Below, piece after piece: positions 33,570 through 45,139 of a stretch of DNA of 64,000 nucleotides. The notes under the pieces were generated by a model, which worked only from the letters and a program-made list of their open reading frames with translations, did not search any database and was not told the origin of the DNA. Each line of letters starts with the position of its first letter. Positions within the stretch are counted from its first letter, which is position 1. This DNA is from Aselliscus stoliczkanus (lineage: Eukaryota > Chordata > Mammalia > Chiroptera > Hipposideridae): positions 87,949,117 to 88,013,116 of the forward strand of contig CM066740.1 of NCBI GenBank assembly GCA_033961575.1. The letters are read 5' to 3'. The position numbers and the translations under genes are program-made.

Positions 33570-33905
33570 AAGGTGATCATTTAGGCTGCTATCACAAAAT
33601 AGCATAGATGGAATAGCTTATAAACAACAAACATTTATTCCTCACAGTTCTAGAGTCTGGGAAACTCAAGACCCAAGTGCTGGCCAGTTTGGTGTCTGGT
33701 GAGAGCTTGCTTTCTGGGCAGCCATCTTTTCCCTGTATCCTCACACGGCAGAAGGGAGCTTGCCTGGGTCTGTTTGTAAAAGGGGACTAATTCCATTTGT
33801 GAGGATGGCACCCTCAAATCTCATCACTTCTGTACTGCCATTACCTTGGGGGTTAGGGTGTCAGCATATGAATTTTGGGGAACACAAATATTCCAATCAT
33901 AGCAG
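33570..33905 (-). mobile_element. MaLR-type solo LTR (MLT1/MST-like), antisense
   Basis: TTTAGGCTGCTATCACAAAA and CAAACATTTATTCCTCACAG, with the end ACCTTGGGGGTTAGGGTGTC and CAAATATTCCAATCATAG, follow the reverse complement of a MaLR LTR from end to end. There is no internal gag/pol, so it is a solo LTR. Subfamily not determined. Confidence 0.7.
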
Positions 33906-34139
33906 ATAGTGTTATTGGCCCTTTCTCATTCTATTTTTTGGGGGGGCAATACATATTTATTGCTCTAAGAATATGCCACAACTTGTGTATCAATTTCATG
34001 TAAACCAGTCAATAAAGATATTTATTAATACTTTTCTGTTACAGTGGAGGTGATTTCCCTCAGTTCTGAGGCCAAAGCCTCTCTCTCTTTTGGACTCTAT
34101 CCCCTTATGCCTCCAGAGAAATTTCACACTCTAAACTTT

Positions 34140-34850
34140 TCCTTTTCTCCCCTATATACTGCACTGCTAGCTTCTAACCAAATTATTGCCATCAACCTTT
34201 AAACCCACTCGAGTCTGCTCCGTATTAATCTCGATTCACACGTGGGCCCCTGCAACCACTGCTTCCGTTTACAATAAAACTTCTAGAAGAGATGTCTCTA
34301 GAGCCACACTGCCACTTCATCCTGCCCACTCCAACCTGGCTTTTGCCTCCATCACTCAACCAAGACGGCCCTTCTCAAAGGTCGCCAATGACCTCTGTGT
34401 CTCTTAATAAAATGGACTTTCCTTGTTTCTCCTCTCAGATGTGTTTGGCTCCATAAGTCAGTTTTCCTTTCTAGAAACAGTCTCTTACCTTGGTTTCCAG
34501 GTCAGCACACTCTTTTTCTCTTATTTCTTTCAATACTGTCTTTCTCGCTAATTTTCTTTGCTAGGCTCACTCTTCTGTGTCCAGTCATGAAATGGGGGCT
34601 CCTGAATGCTCAGTCATCACCTCTTTTCTTCTTTCACCGTTGCTCCTCTCATTAGGTAATCTCGTCCACACCCATGGATTCCATTTCTGTGCCCTATAAA
34701 AATTCCCAAATTTAAAGTTCCACTCCAGGCCTTCCACTTAGTATATCTGGGTTTGTTTAACAAGCATTCCAAATGTAACCCTTGCAAGACTGAAGACATC
34801 TGCCATTCCATATATCCTGAAATCTATCCTGCCCCCATTGTTCTTTATGT
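34140..34850 (+). mobile_element. L2 reverse-transcriptase relic, sense
   Basis: CTTCTCAAAGGTCGCCAATG, TTGGTTTCCAGGTCAGCACA and TCATTAGGTAATCTCGTCCA follow the L2 ORF2 region in order. There are multiple stops and gaps. It is an ancient fossil. Confidence 0.75.
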
Positions 34851-34927
34851 AGGAGATACACAAATACCTACTTTATTCTCTGGGGTAAGAGACCATGAAA
34901 AAATGCTTTCAATGTTTAAAACATTTT

Positions 34928-35148
34928 AGAGCAGAGTTTCACAACCTTTGCACTCCTGACATTTTGGACCAGATAATTCTTTGTTATCAGGGGTACTCCT
35001 GTGCATTATGGGATGTCCATCAGCATCCCTGACCTATACCCGCTAGATGCTATTAGCACCCCCTTCCAGGTATAACAAACAAATTGTGTCCAGACATTGT
35101 CAAGTGTCTCCGGAGAAGCACAGCCAGCCCTGCCTGGGAACCATTGCT
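34928..35148 (+). mobile_element. MER5A-like hAT element
   Basis: TGACATTTTGGACCAGATAA, TGTGCATTATGGGATGTCCA, GCTAGATGCTATTAGCACCC and GTCCAGACATTGTCAAGTG match the MER5A order as I remember it. The terminal inverted repeats are eroded. Confidence 0.85.
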
Positions 35149-35414
35149 TTACAGGGAAGATAAGAGAGCAGGCAGGCGGCCTTTATTAAAAAACAGAAAT
35201 CATACTGAAGTTTTCATGATGTCACCGAAACAAAAGATTCAAGGCAGGAAACTACTAAGAATCCTAGGAAGTGAATTATCCATTCAGGTGTATGCCTGAA
35301 ATGAAATATCATGTACAATTTATGAACCATCAATATTTTCCACATTAGTTACATGCTATGAGTCTCATAAATTATCTAAAACACTCTTCACAGCATTTGT
35401 CCAAGAAAAGATTT

Positions 35415-36730
35415 GCCCTATCACCTCATACCTGTTGGAATGGCTGACATCAAAAAGAGAAAAGTGTAGACGAGGATGTAAAGAAAAGGGCCCCCTTGGG
35501 CACTGTTGGTGGGTACTATGGAAAACAGTATGGGGGTTCCTTAAAAAATTAAAAATAGGGCCGGCCAAGTGGCGCATTGGTTAAGAGCTGGTTTTGGGAC
35601 GTCAGCGGCCCCGGTTCAGATCCCACATATGAGGGCCAGTGACACTGCCCTCTACAGCTAACAACAGCTCCACCTGGAGCTGGGCTGTGCGAGCCTCGGC
35701 GACGGTGTAGGCTGCAGCCCCTGCTGCAGTGGGCTGCCATAGGCTACAGTGAGTGGCTGGCAGCCAGCGTGAGCGGCCAGCAGCCAGTGTGAGCTGCCAA
35801 TAGCCGCAGTGAGCGACCATCCAGAGGCCGGCGACGGATCTGCCTCATCTGGGAAGAGCGCAATGATGATACCAACATGGACCAGTGAAGCAACGTCCTT
35901 CACAACTAGACTGAAGAACAAAAAGACTGCAACTTGTCTGTTCCCCTCCCCCGGTTCCCCAATAAAATCTTTAAAAAAAAAGAAAAGAAATACAAGTTCC
36001 TCTGCCCCTTGTTTAAAAAAAAAATAAAATAAAAATAGAGCTACCATATGAATCAGAAATCCCACTTTTGGGTATATATCCAAAGGAAATGAAATCACTG
36101 TTTTAAATAAATACCTGCACCCCATGTTCATTTCAGCATTATTTGTTGTAGCTAAGATATGGAACCAGCCTAAGAGCCCACTTACAGGTAAATAGATAAA
36201 GAAAATGTGGTATACATACATATTGAAATACTATTTATCCAGAAAATGTAAGGAAAGTCTACCATTTGTGAAAACATGGGTGGACCTTGAGGCTATTATG
36301 GTAAGTAAAATAAGTCAGACAAAGACAAATACTGTATGATCTCACTTATATATGGAAAGCTAAGAAAAAGCAAACTCATAGGAACAGAACTGACTGGTGG
36401 TTGCCAGAGGCAGGGAGTGGAGGGCAGGGGGAGTGGGTTAAGGTAATGAAACGGTAGACACTTCCAGTTATAAGATTAATACATTCTGGGGATATAATGG
36501 ATAACATGGCGACTGCAGTTAACCATGCTGTACTGTATGTTTGAAAGTCTCTAAGACGGTAGATCTTAAAATTCCTGACCACGAGGAAAAAAATTGCAAC
36601 CATGTGAGGTGAGAGATGTTAACGAAACTTATTGTGGCCATTACTTTACAGTATATACATACATCAAATCATTGTGTTATGTGCGTTAATACAATGTTAC
36701 TTGTCAATTATATCTCAGTAAAACGGGGGA
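35415..36730 (+). mobile_element. L1 ORF2 3' end and 3' UTR, with a SINE inserted
   Basis: TCACCTCATACCTGTTGGAA, then after the SINE CTACCATATGAATCAGAAAT, CATTATTTGTTGTAGCTAAG and AAATACTGTATGATCTCACT are the standard end of L1 ORF2. The 3' UTR continues to TCAATTATATCTCAGTAAAA. Total L1 length without the SINE is about 0.85 kb. It is 5' truncated. Confidence 0.9.
35559..36025 (+). mobile_element. tRNA-derived SINE, long form, five 20-bp units
   Basis: Same head and body as at 15682, inserted in an L1 with a duplication of about AAAATTAAAAATAG. The 20-bp array has five units (35729, 35749, 35769, 35789, 35809), one more than the other copy. After CCCCAATAAAATCTTT and the first A-run, about 24 bp of unrelated sequence and a second A-run follow before the duplication. 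Overlapping frames up to 187 codons on the minus strand come from this GC-rich body. Confidence 0.9.
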
Positions 36731-36829
36731 GTGGGGGAGATTTGCTCGGGGAGAAACAAAAAACCATATTTGGACCTTGCTGGTAGCTCCAAAGGATTTC
36801 ACGTAATTTCTCTCCTCCCCTCCTCCATC

Positions 36830-37110
36830 TCTAAACCACAATCACGTGTGACTTCCTGAAGTCACGCTGTCCTCTGTCACCCGGTTCTCCAGCCTGGAGT
36901 GCCCCCGCGCTCCCCTAACCCCCTTCAGTACTTCAGAGCGCAGCTCCTTTTTCAGTTTCCCAAAGGCGTCCTGTGCTCCTAAGGTCACCTTTGTTGTTTT
37001 ATGCTCTCAGAACTCTGGTCCTTTCCTTCTCCTGTACTTACCTAGGTTTAGTATTAAATATGTACCTGTATGATTATTGGAATATTTATCACTGCCAATA
37101 GACTTTCAAC
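36830..37110 (+). mobile_element. Possible L2 3' fragment
   Basis: Pyrimidine-rich, with TCTCCAGCCTGGAGTGCCCC and later GTATGATTATTGGAATATTT, weakly following the L2 3' region. Could be unique sequence. Confidence 0.35.
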
Positions 37111-37174
37111 AAGTATGTAAGGAATAAACTCGGAAACATCAATCTCTTGCAGCAACACACGTGATTAAATTTAC

Positions 37175-37232
37175 AGAGGGAGGAAGGAAGGAAGGAAGGG
37201 AGGTAGGACAAAAGGGAGGGAGGGAGGGAGGA
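37175..37232. repeat. (GGAA/GGGA)n purine tract
   Basis: GGAGGAAGGAAGGAAGGAAG then GGGAGGGAGGGAGGGAGG with a short interruption. Confidence 0.93.
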
Positions 37233-37234
37233 AA

Positions 37235-38148
37235 ATGGGCTGCTACCTGACCCACCAGTAGCACAGGATATTTGAAATCAGCATTGTACTAAAAACCATC
37301 GTTATGGACTCGCCATCCATGGAGTATCTTTTCCCTATGTCAGGCCACTTCCTGTACATCATAATTTTAAAACCTTCCACCATTAGCCTCTAAAATACTA
37401 TTTTTCAGAGCTGTTCATTTGCCTGTGTGAATATTATACACATTTAAGTTTAAGAAAAATAGATTTAGATGGTAAATGCATTAATTAATTATTTGGAATT
37501 TTACTTTACCCCACCAAATTTCATGGGTTTTAAACTAAAGCTCTACCTGTAGCTGATTGGAGTTGGAATACATTGTAGTATGTAGAGTACTTTGGTTGTA
37601 GTTGTTTACTTTTGGATTTTCCAAGGCAAGGGCTGTGGTCCTCAGGACACCTGGGACATTTTCTCGGTGACAAGAATGAAGCTTTGTGTTTCTTATGTGA
37701 GTAAATAAGAAAGAGACCTTTTGGCAAAAGAAAGAGACCTTTTGGGTAAAAGTATTGAGGACTGAATTTGACACTTGTTCTAGAAAGACAAGTTGTGAGT
37801 TTCATACTGGAATGTGATACTACCTATGAAATTTTCAACCCATGTTAAAATTTTCATATGTTCACATCAGCTGGAATTTTTTATGAACCTGATGTCTCCT
37901 CCATGTGCTACAAACTCCAATAAAATTATGTGCCTCTGGGTATTTTCAACCTGCCTGTGGGTATTAATATCCAGGACTCAAAATTCCTAACCCAGAGTTG
38001 AAATATCAAAATCTAAAAGCAAATTGTTTTCTTTGATATGTCTTCATGTTTTATGACCTAGGTAGGAACAATAGCAAAATTTGAAATGTTCAAATATTTA
38101 AGAAGTTGGCATCTATTGAAATAGCAATATTTTGTTGTTGTTTTAAAA
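37235..38148. other. Intron, nothing recognised
   Basis: A short tandem duplication (AAAGAGACCTTTTGG twice) lies at about 37710-37744. Otherwise featureless and AT-rich. Confidence 0.5.
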
Positions 38149-38162
38149 AATATATGTACTTT

Positions 38163-38277
38163 TTTTTTTTTTTTTTTTTTGAGGGCAGTGTAATTGGCCC
38201 TCATATGTGGGACCTGAACCGGGGCCGCTGGCTTCCCAAGCTAGCGCTTAACCACTATGCCACTCGGCCGGCCCAAT
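38163..38277 (-). mobile_element. tRNA-derived SINE, head-only form
   Basis: T-run, then the reverse complement of the SINE head to GGCCGGCC. Perfect 14-bp duplication AATATATGTACTTT at 38149-38162 and 38278-38291. Confidence 0.92.
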
Positions 38278-38291
38278 AATATATGTACTTT

Positions 38292-39296
38292 AAAATTTTG
38301 GAGAACCTTTTTATACTCTCTCTAAATGTATTATCAGTCCACTAAAATAATGAAAAGCTAATAGCAAAAAAAAAGAAATGAAGGAGAGATATTGAAACTT
38401 TCTGAAGGTCTGAAAGGTTAGAATTGAGAATACAAAGTGGAAAAATATGTCCTTGATGACTATTCAGCTGAACTTTATGTTCAAGGCTGTGCCTTCTATT
38501 TGTCATTAGTGACCATGAGATGCCCCAAGTGTTGAGCTTAATACCCGAGCAAACATTTTCCCTTTGAAATAACAGTTATGTTTTATACATTAATTTAAAG
38601 TAGCCATATGAAAATAGAGTCCTCTGCATGACTACTAGAAAAAAAAAATCTGTTTTTTTCTCTCTCACAATTGTAATGTAGAGTATTTTTAAGACTCCCT
38701 CTAAAGTTACTTCAAAATCAAGTTGAAATGTTGCCTACCAAGATAGTTAGATGTTGTATAGCATATTTTAATGTTGAATTCTTCCTTCTAATTTCTATAT
38801 TGAGAGAAAAAATGGAATCGTCTAGTGCTTTTCCAAGGAAAAAAGAAATCAGTAATAATAATATATTTGTATTGAAAACTCATAATATCTTCTATCTGCA
38901 TATGGTTATATTAGTATATGTATTTTTAACATATACTCAAAAATGAAGACTGTGTTTCCTGCATATAATTCAAGTGTCTGTGTTACTGAGGGGAGGCTTA
39001 CAAGGACAAGCAGAATAGCTGGTTTTGATGATCTAATGGAGTGGAACATAAAGTGATTCTTTTGGTTCTTTTAAAGTATTTTGTGGCTTCAGTTGCACAT
39101 AGGGGCACCTGCTACTCTGCAATGTCATAGCCCTTCAGATCAATGAGCCACAGTCTGCTATGTTACGAAGACCAAAGGGTCTAGACAGGTGCCCTCTCTT
39201 ACTCTCCCTCTTTAGGCTATACCAGGGACCTAAAAACGTTGGCTTCTTTTTTAACACCCACACTACACATCGTCTTGTGTATGACTTGTGGTTCAG

Positions 39297-39297
<1 letters not shown>
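38292..39297. other. AT-rich intron, nothing recognised
   Basis: No repeat or gene assigned. Confidence 0.5.
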
Positions 39298-39343
<46 letters not shown>

Positions 39344-39375
39344 TGTGTGTGCGTGCGCACATGGGTGTGTGTGTG
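39298..39375. repeat. (TG)n microsatellite with a GCGTGCGCAC interruption
   Basis: About 21 TG units, then TCTG, more TG, GCGTGCGCACATGG and a final short TG run. Confidence 0.96.
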
Positions 39376-39711
39376 GGGTGTGCCATTGTCACCACCCAGT
39401 GTCCATCAGCCTAAATAAGTAGCCCTTGTCGCTGTGCCTTCACGCCAATGGCTGTGTGGAATGGACCCTGGTCTGGGACCCTCCTCCTGGTGGCATTCAT
39501 AAGCTGATGTGAAATTGCAGGGATGCCTGTGCCCCCACTGCTCTGTGCCCCTTCTGCCACCCACGGGGCTGGAAACTATTCCAGCTGTGCGTAGAGAGGG
39601 GCAGGCAAGTTATTACCCAACTCCAAACTCCTCAGTTGAAAGCTATTATTTCACACTCTACTGTGTGAAAAGAATGATGACCAAGCAAGGGGCTCCTAAA
39701 TCATATTTTAG
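39376..39711. other. Intron, nothing recognised
   Basis: Moderately GC-rich, no repeat assigned. The 134-codon plus-strand frame at 39509-39913 runs into the SINE and is an artefact. Confidence 0.5.
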
Positions 39712-39723
39712 GTCAAATTACTT

Positions 39724-39858
39724 CGTTTTTTTCTTTTGTGTTTTTTTTGTTTGTTTGTTTGTTGTTGTTTTTTTGAGGGCAGTGTCCCTCATATGTGGGA
39801 CCCGAACCGGGGCTGCTGGCTTCCCAAGCCAGCGCTTAACCACCGCGCCACTCGGCCG
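39724..39858 (-). mobile_element. tRNA-derived SINE, head-only form, with a 6-bp deletion
   Basis: Reverse complement of the SINE head. The stretch that reads AGTGTCACTGGCCCTCAT in other copies is AGTGTCCCTCAT here, a deletion between short direct repeats. Duplication GTCAAATTACTT at 39712-39723 and 39859-39870. Confidence 0.9.
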
Positions 39859-39870
39859 GTCAAATTACTT

Positions 39871-42180
39871 TGAGTCCTATGACCTCAAGATTCTCCTACC
39901 AGTTTTTAGATGAGTAAATTGAAACCAAGAGGAGAAATATTATTATGTAAAATGAAATTAGACTAGTAAGGTGATAAAGCTCTAGAATTACATTTCTTGA
40001 GCTGTGAATTAGCGCTCCTAAGACCACTTAAAAAGACTTCAGGTAGGTGTCACACAAGTGGCAGAGCTCAGGGTCTAATTATTATGGTCCTCCTTCCCGA
40101 GTAACTGCAGACAGAGTCATCAGCCCAGTGAACCTTGCTTTCCTCATTTAACAAGGGCTGGGTCAGATAAGATGGATGTCTGAGGCCCTTCAGTGTTGAC
40201 TTTCTGATTCCTGCTGGGGGAGGGAATTTCAGCAATCCGGATGTCCTTTTTAATGGTGTGTGAATCCACAGCTCCTGAGGTGTGTATTCTTCGCCCACAA
40301 TGTGAGTCCCACTCCTGGCATTGCCTGTTTCATGATTCTTTAATTCCATTGCTTGTTTGGGGCTTGTGGCGAACAGATCTATTTGTGCAGCATAAACTCC
40401 AGTCAAGCATTACTACGAAATCTTGGTGTTTTAGTAGTTCGTGTGATAGGAGAATGTTGAGAGCAATAGCTACCAATTTTCAACATAAGAAATTTGATAT
40501 TTTATACAGTTTGAAATAAATAGTTCTTAGGATCAAGTGAAAGAATTTTGTTTTTGTCAAATGTGCCATTCGATAAAATTGCCTTGCTTGTAAACTCTGT
40601 GCAGCAACTATATTTCAACTTCACGATATAAGAAATAAAACATCCCACCATGGAACATTCCATGGATATTAAATATATTCAAAATTAACCCTGTAATATA
40701 GTGAGAAATATTTTGCTAGACAAAAAAATAGTACATCAGTATTTCAAAACCAATTACAACAAACCCGTAGGAAGAGTTTTACACATAGCTTTTCGTGCTC
40801 AAGCACAGAAACTTGCAAAAACATTTCTTTGGCAATTATGATCATTCTGTTGACCCTAATCAGCATGGGCCAGAGCAGGAGAAACTGAAATCATGCCCTT
40901 GGCTACCTTAGCAAAGGCTTTATTCATATTTATTCACTGACTCTACACAGTGTCCAACATCACACACCCTCTATCTCTCTCCCTCAGCTCCAGTAATGAA
41001 TCCTAGTTAGCAATGATCATGTGTCTTGGTAGACACCTTGCCCGGAATTGACATTCATTGTCAGGCACATACCCTGTATCTCTCTCACCGCTTCCCCCAC
41101 TGCAGAATGAAGACAGCTGCTTCTGTTTCCCAATTTGTGCTCAAAATTTCATGTACTATCCATTCAGTCAGCAGGTATGGAGAAACGCTCATGTCATCAA
41201 GAAGGGTTAAAAGCTCTTCCCATTTTGGACGTTGACAATCCTTCTTCCCCTTGGAAGTTGGAAGCGAATCCTGTGGTCTGGATGGGAGAGTTGTAAATGT
41301 TACATCCTGAAGAGACAGAGGCTTGTGTTGCAGTTCGTTATACTCGTTTGCAGAGAGTCTTTCCTGAAAGTCCGCCTATCTAAACGTTGATCTGTGAACC
41401 TTATGGACCAAAGAACTTTTACTTCCTTTTACTTCCGATGATCTCATTCATTTATTTTTATTCCCTTAGCTCATTTCAAATTCAAGCCCCAACCAGATGT
41501 TCTTAAATGATAGCATTTTTGTAATGCTGCTTTGTCAGCAGACATATATTCCAAACTAATAATCAGTTGTTTCCTAGAAGGACAGAAAAGCCATATGTGT
41601 CTCTGAATAATATTTGACTCCAGCTTTTATAGATTACAGCTATTTTTTGCTCCAATACGTCTGTGTTTCATAGGCTTCTCTTGCCTGGCAATACCACATA
41701 AATAATATATCCCTTCCATTTCGTGGTGGTAGTGGTGTGTGCATGTCATTAATAAGTCACTAAAAACACAACTTTTCCAAGTCACATATATTGTAAGTTT
41801 GAATAGGTCTGGAGATACCCAGGGCCTGTAATTTCAATAAGAGATACCATCAGTTCACTAGCATTTTAGTTCCAAAATAAGGCATTTGACAAGTGAATAA
41901 ATACATGTATTTGGTTTGACCAAATTTAAATTTCAGAAGGTGACTTCCTGCTGACTTCATCTCTACATTTTAAGCTGATGCTTCCATTGAGAGGCAGAGA
42001 TGAATTTAGCTAAAGCAATACAAATCAAGAACCGACTTTATCTGTCACTTCTCCATAGATTGTTTTACATGGTTATCTTTGGTATTTAGTTGGGAAAAAT
42101 GTTTTTATTCCTTCATCTACTCCAGTCCTTATGGAGTCGCTCCATTCTCTTAGGTAATCAATTATATCAGACCTAGGTTT
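39871..42180. other. Intron, nothing recognised
   Basis: Frames of 92 and 112 codons at 40068-40519 on opposite strands carry no family features. Otherwise unique AT-rich sequence. Confidence 0.5.
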
Positions 42181-42189
42181 CCCATAGCC

Positions 42190-42300
42190 CAGTGACATGA
42201 GGGAAGTCACCTCCATTTCCTGGGTTTCTAGGTTTAGCCATAATTAGTTTGTGAAGTCCTTCCCAGTTCTGTTAGACTCTAGTATTCCAGAACATGGCAG
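42190..42300 (+). mobile_element. MIR-type SINE fragment
   Basis: GAGGGAAGTCACCTCCATTT, then GAAGTCCTTCCCAGTTCTGT and AGTATTCCAGAA follow the MIR '...ccttgggcaagtcac...aaggtcccttccagctct...' pattern. Confidence 0.6.
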
Positions 42301-42309
42301 TGCTTTAAA

Positions 42310-43690
42310 AATTGAATCTCTGTGCAGGCCTGAGAGAAGTGGGTAAATACACAGATGGACAAGCTTGTCGCTTTATGTTCTTTTGAACAAGCGATTTCAC
42401 ATCTGCCCCTCTTAAAACTTTGAAGAGCGTCCTCTAAACATGCCGTGCAGGTAAACAGAGCAATTACTTGTTGCCTTGCTAAAATGATCCTGCTCCAAGA
42501 AGATCAGCTCCTCCAAGAAGCAGACACGTGTGTGCTGCGTTTGTTCACTGCTCATTCTCCATGTTTGTTTTCATTCTTCTGTGGACCTGTCTGCCGCCCA
42601 CCGTTCAGATTGTTTATTCCCAGTGAAAAGGCTTTTGTAGGAGTTTGGGTTTGTTCCCATCAGTCACTTAAAAGAAAAGACACCCAAAGACAAGGATATC
42701 AGTCATCTTTGTGAAGGTCCCTGGGAAATTATGATTTATGTGTTGGTAGTGGGTCTGTGCCACCCTTCGCAGGGCAAAATCGCTGGGTTAGGCACACGGT
42801 TAGGGAAACCCAGGGGTTATGCACCTTATCACTTTCCCAACAAAGACAGTGAGCGCAGCAACTGGCTGAAGGCAGTGACAATTTGAGAGCCCAAAAGATC
42901 CACAGGGCGGAGCCCAGCACAGGATCAAGCAAGTTGCCAGGGTCACGGACCAGGTTTAAAATCATTTTCTATACACACTGACCCTTAAAAATGCAAATCA
43001 ATAAAATGATCCAATACAATGCTGAGAGAATTCCAAATCTTGTTTTCCGTCCTATTATGTATGAGGAGGATTTTGTTTTCTTTAGAGATCTCTTGACTTG
43101 TTTGTTCCTTAGTCTAATTTTTACTTTCACTGGCATCATTCCCCTTAGTTGCTAAGAGGAAAGTTAAAACCACAACATTTTATTGGTTAGGTTATGAAAA
43201 TTAAATCATATAGGTTCTCTGTGGATGGGGTGATTCTACATAGATGATTTATCAATAAATGTTTCAAAAAAGTACCTCCCAACAAGAAAAGGAGAGTTAC
43301 TGGGCAAGAACCGACAATCTAGGGGCTGAGGGAGTAACAGGAGAGGGGGTCAGGTGTGGAAGGTGAGTCCAGGTAAAGGTAATGCCAAGCAGGACACTTA
43401 ACCTCAGGCATCCTCTCGCGGGGGAGGTGACCTCTTGCTTTCAGGATGCTTGGAGACTATGACAAAAGGTGGTCCTCTTCCTGTCCATCTTTCTTACTTA
43501 GCGTTTTAGTGTTCATTTAAACATATAATTTAAAAAAAAATTGAAACCCCCGGAGGACTGTGGTGCTGAGGACCTAGTGGATCCCAAACAGCCTCGCCAA
43601 GGAGAATTAGTCTGGATGGGATCCCACCTTATGGATCTGGCCTTAGAAAAGTAGATCCCAAAACTTTATTTGCAAATTTTATGTTCATTA
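42310..43690. other. Intron, nothing recognised
   Basis: Frames of 89 (plus) and 78 (minus) codons at 42445-42965 have no recognised domains. No repeats assigned. Confidence 0.5.
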
Positions 43691-43699
43691 GACTCATCA

Positions 43700-43840
43700 G
43701 AATAGCCCCCTGCCTCAGTTTCCACATCGATGGGAACGGATAAAAACTGTATTTGACTTACAGCGCTGTGAGGATAGCATTAAAACATCGCTTGACACTC
43801 ATTCTTCAACAAATGGGAGTTGTCATTATCTTAGTTTTAT
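43700..43840 (+). mobile_element. MIR SINE 3' part
   Basis: CTGCCTCAGTTTCCACATCG, GCTGTGAGGATAGCATTAAA and TCAACAAATGGGAGTTGTCA follow the MIR core and 3' end. Confidence 0.75.
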
Positions 43841-44137
43841 TTGAATTCTCAACCAGCATGTTAATTTATTAATTTATGAACTATCCGTTTAAAAGGAGAA
43901 TTATTTCCTTCTCCTTTGAGAATATTTTGTTCATGACATTAAAGTAATTGGGAAGCTGCATTGATTTTTGAGATGATTCTTTCATAAGGAAAAACAAGTG
44001 GAACAAAGTGTCTGCATGGGTGTAGTAGATATTCTACTGGGGCCCTAGAGAGTCTGGTAAACTACCCACCCCCCACCCCAGTGTGTCAGCAGGGTCCTTT
44101 GAGGGTCCCCACACTGTCAGATATACAATTAGCAGCA

Positions 44138-44140
<3 letters not shown>
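43841..44140. other. Intron before the polypyrimidine tract
   Basis: AT-rich, with a C-rich patch CCACCCCCCACCCC at about 44066-44079. Confidence 0.5.
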
Positions 44141-44142
<2 letters not shown>

Positions 44143-44209
<67 letters not shown>

Positions 44210-44490
44210 ATCTCTCTCCATCTCTCTGTCTCTCTCTGTCTCTCTCTGTCTCTCTCTCCCTCTCTCCATCTCTCCATTTCTCGCTCTCTCTGTCTCTCTC
44301 TCTCTCTCTCCGTCTCTTTCTCTCTCTCTGTCTCTCTCCATCTCTCTCTCTCCATGTCTCTGTCTCTCCATGTCTCTCTCTGTCTCCATCTCTCTCTCCG
44401 TCTCTCTCTCCATCTCCCTCTCTCCCCTCCCTCCCTCTTTCTCTGTCTTTCCTTCTCCCTGTTCTTCCCCTCTCCCTCCCTGTCTCCCAT
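44143..44490. repeat. (TC)n-rich polypyrimidine tract, about 350 bp
   Basis: About 64 bp of pure TC is followed by 280 bp of TC broken by CA, TG and CC interruptions. No stop codons arise, which creates long false frames on both strands (Leu-Ser repeats on plus, Arg-Glu repeats on minus, up to 192 codons). Confidence 0.98.
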
Positions 44491-44774
44491 TTGATTCTTG
44501 ACTATTTTGTTTTCTAGTTTCCAATGTGGCAGTCTTCCTTCTACTGACATTCTTTTTAATTGGCTTATGCCATTGTTTACATTACGGCTTTCATTCACAT
44601 GAAATGAAATAGGAATCCCTTTCTTTCTGCTTTTAGATGAGAGGGTCCTGCCAGGTAAGAACATCCCTGAAAATGATTATTGTTCATTTTACTGGAATGT
44701 TCTGGGATTATCTCATTTCTTAAGTACCAGCATGTAACTGGTCCATGCCGTCAGTGACGGAATCAGCAGTAGCT

Positions 44775-44895
44775 GGGTGTTTAGGGCGGTAGAGACCTGG
44801 GAGCGATATCCAGGCCTGCCACTATTCATAGCCATGACTTTTGGGAAACCTAACTAACCTCTTATCTTCCTCACAGTGAGACAATGAGAGAAGAT
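44775..44895 (+). mobile_element. MIR SINE fragment
   Basis: GAGACCTGGGAGCGATATCC, AGGCCTGCCACTATTCATAG and CCTAACTAACCTCTTATCTT follow the MIR core order ('...gcctgggttcgaatccc...gccacttactagctgtgtgacc...'). Confidence 0.65.
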
Positions 44896-45139
44896 ATTCT
44901 TCCCAAGGGTGTTTGCACATTACCTCAAGAGACTTTTTAAATTATTGGGTTAGACTAAGCTTTAATGTAGAGTCATTATTTAGTTAAATTCTTATCGCAC
45001 ACACCAGCTGGTGGGGACTCATGGCGAAAACAAGATCAGCTATGGGCAAAATGTAAAACGTTCTATTTTGTCTGGACATGAATCGCAACGTAAGATAAAT
45101 CCTGTGCCTTCTGTATAAGAAAAGTAGCATGTGAGGAAG

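Noticed and set aside
33570..33905. LTRs at 33.6 and 45.6 kb as part of an intact endogenous retrovirus
   Set aside because: No internal coding region or partner LTR nearby; both look like solo MaLR-type LTRs.
35658..36221. 187-codon minus-strand frame
   Set aside because: It runs through the long SINE and adjoining L1; the matching frames at 15598-16051 show that it comes from the repeat.
36901..36960. GC-rich CCCCCGCGCTCCCC patch as a CpG-island promoter
   Set aside because: Far too short and with few CpG; better explained by an old repeat or local composition.
44081..44664. Frames of 131-192 codons on both strands
   Set aside because: They are translations of the TC-rich tract (Leu/Ser or Arg/Glu repeats) with no real coding signature.
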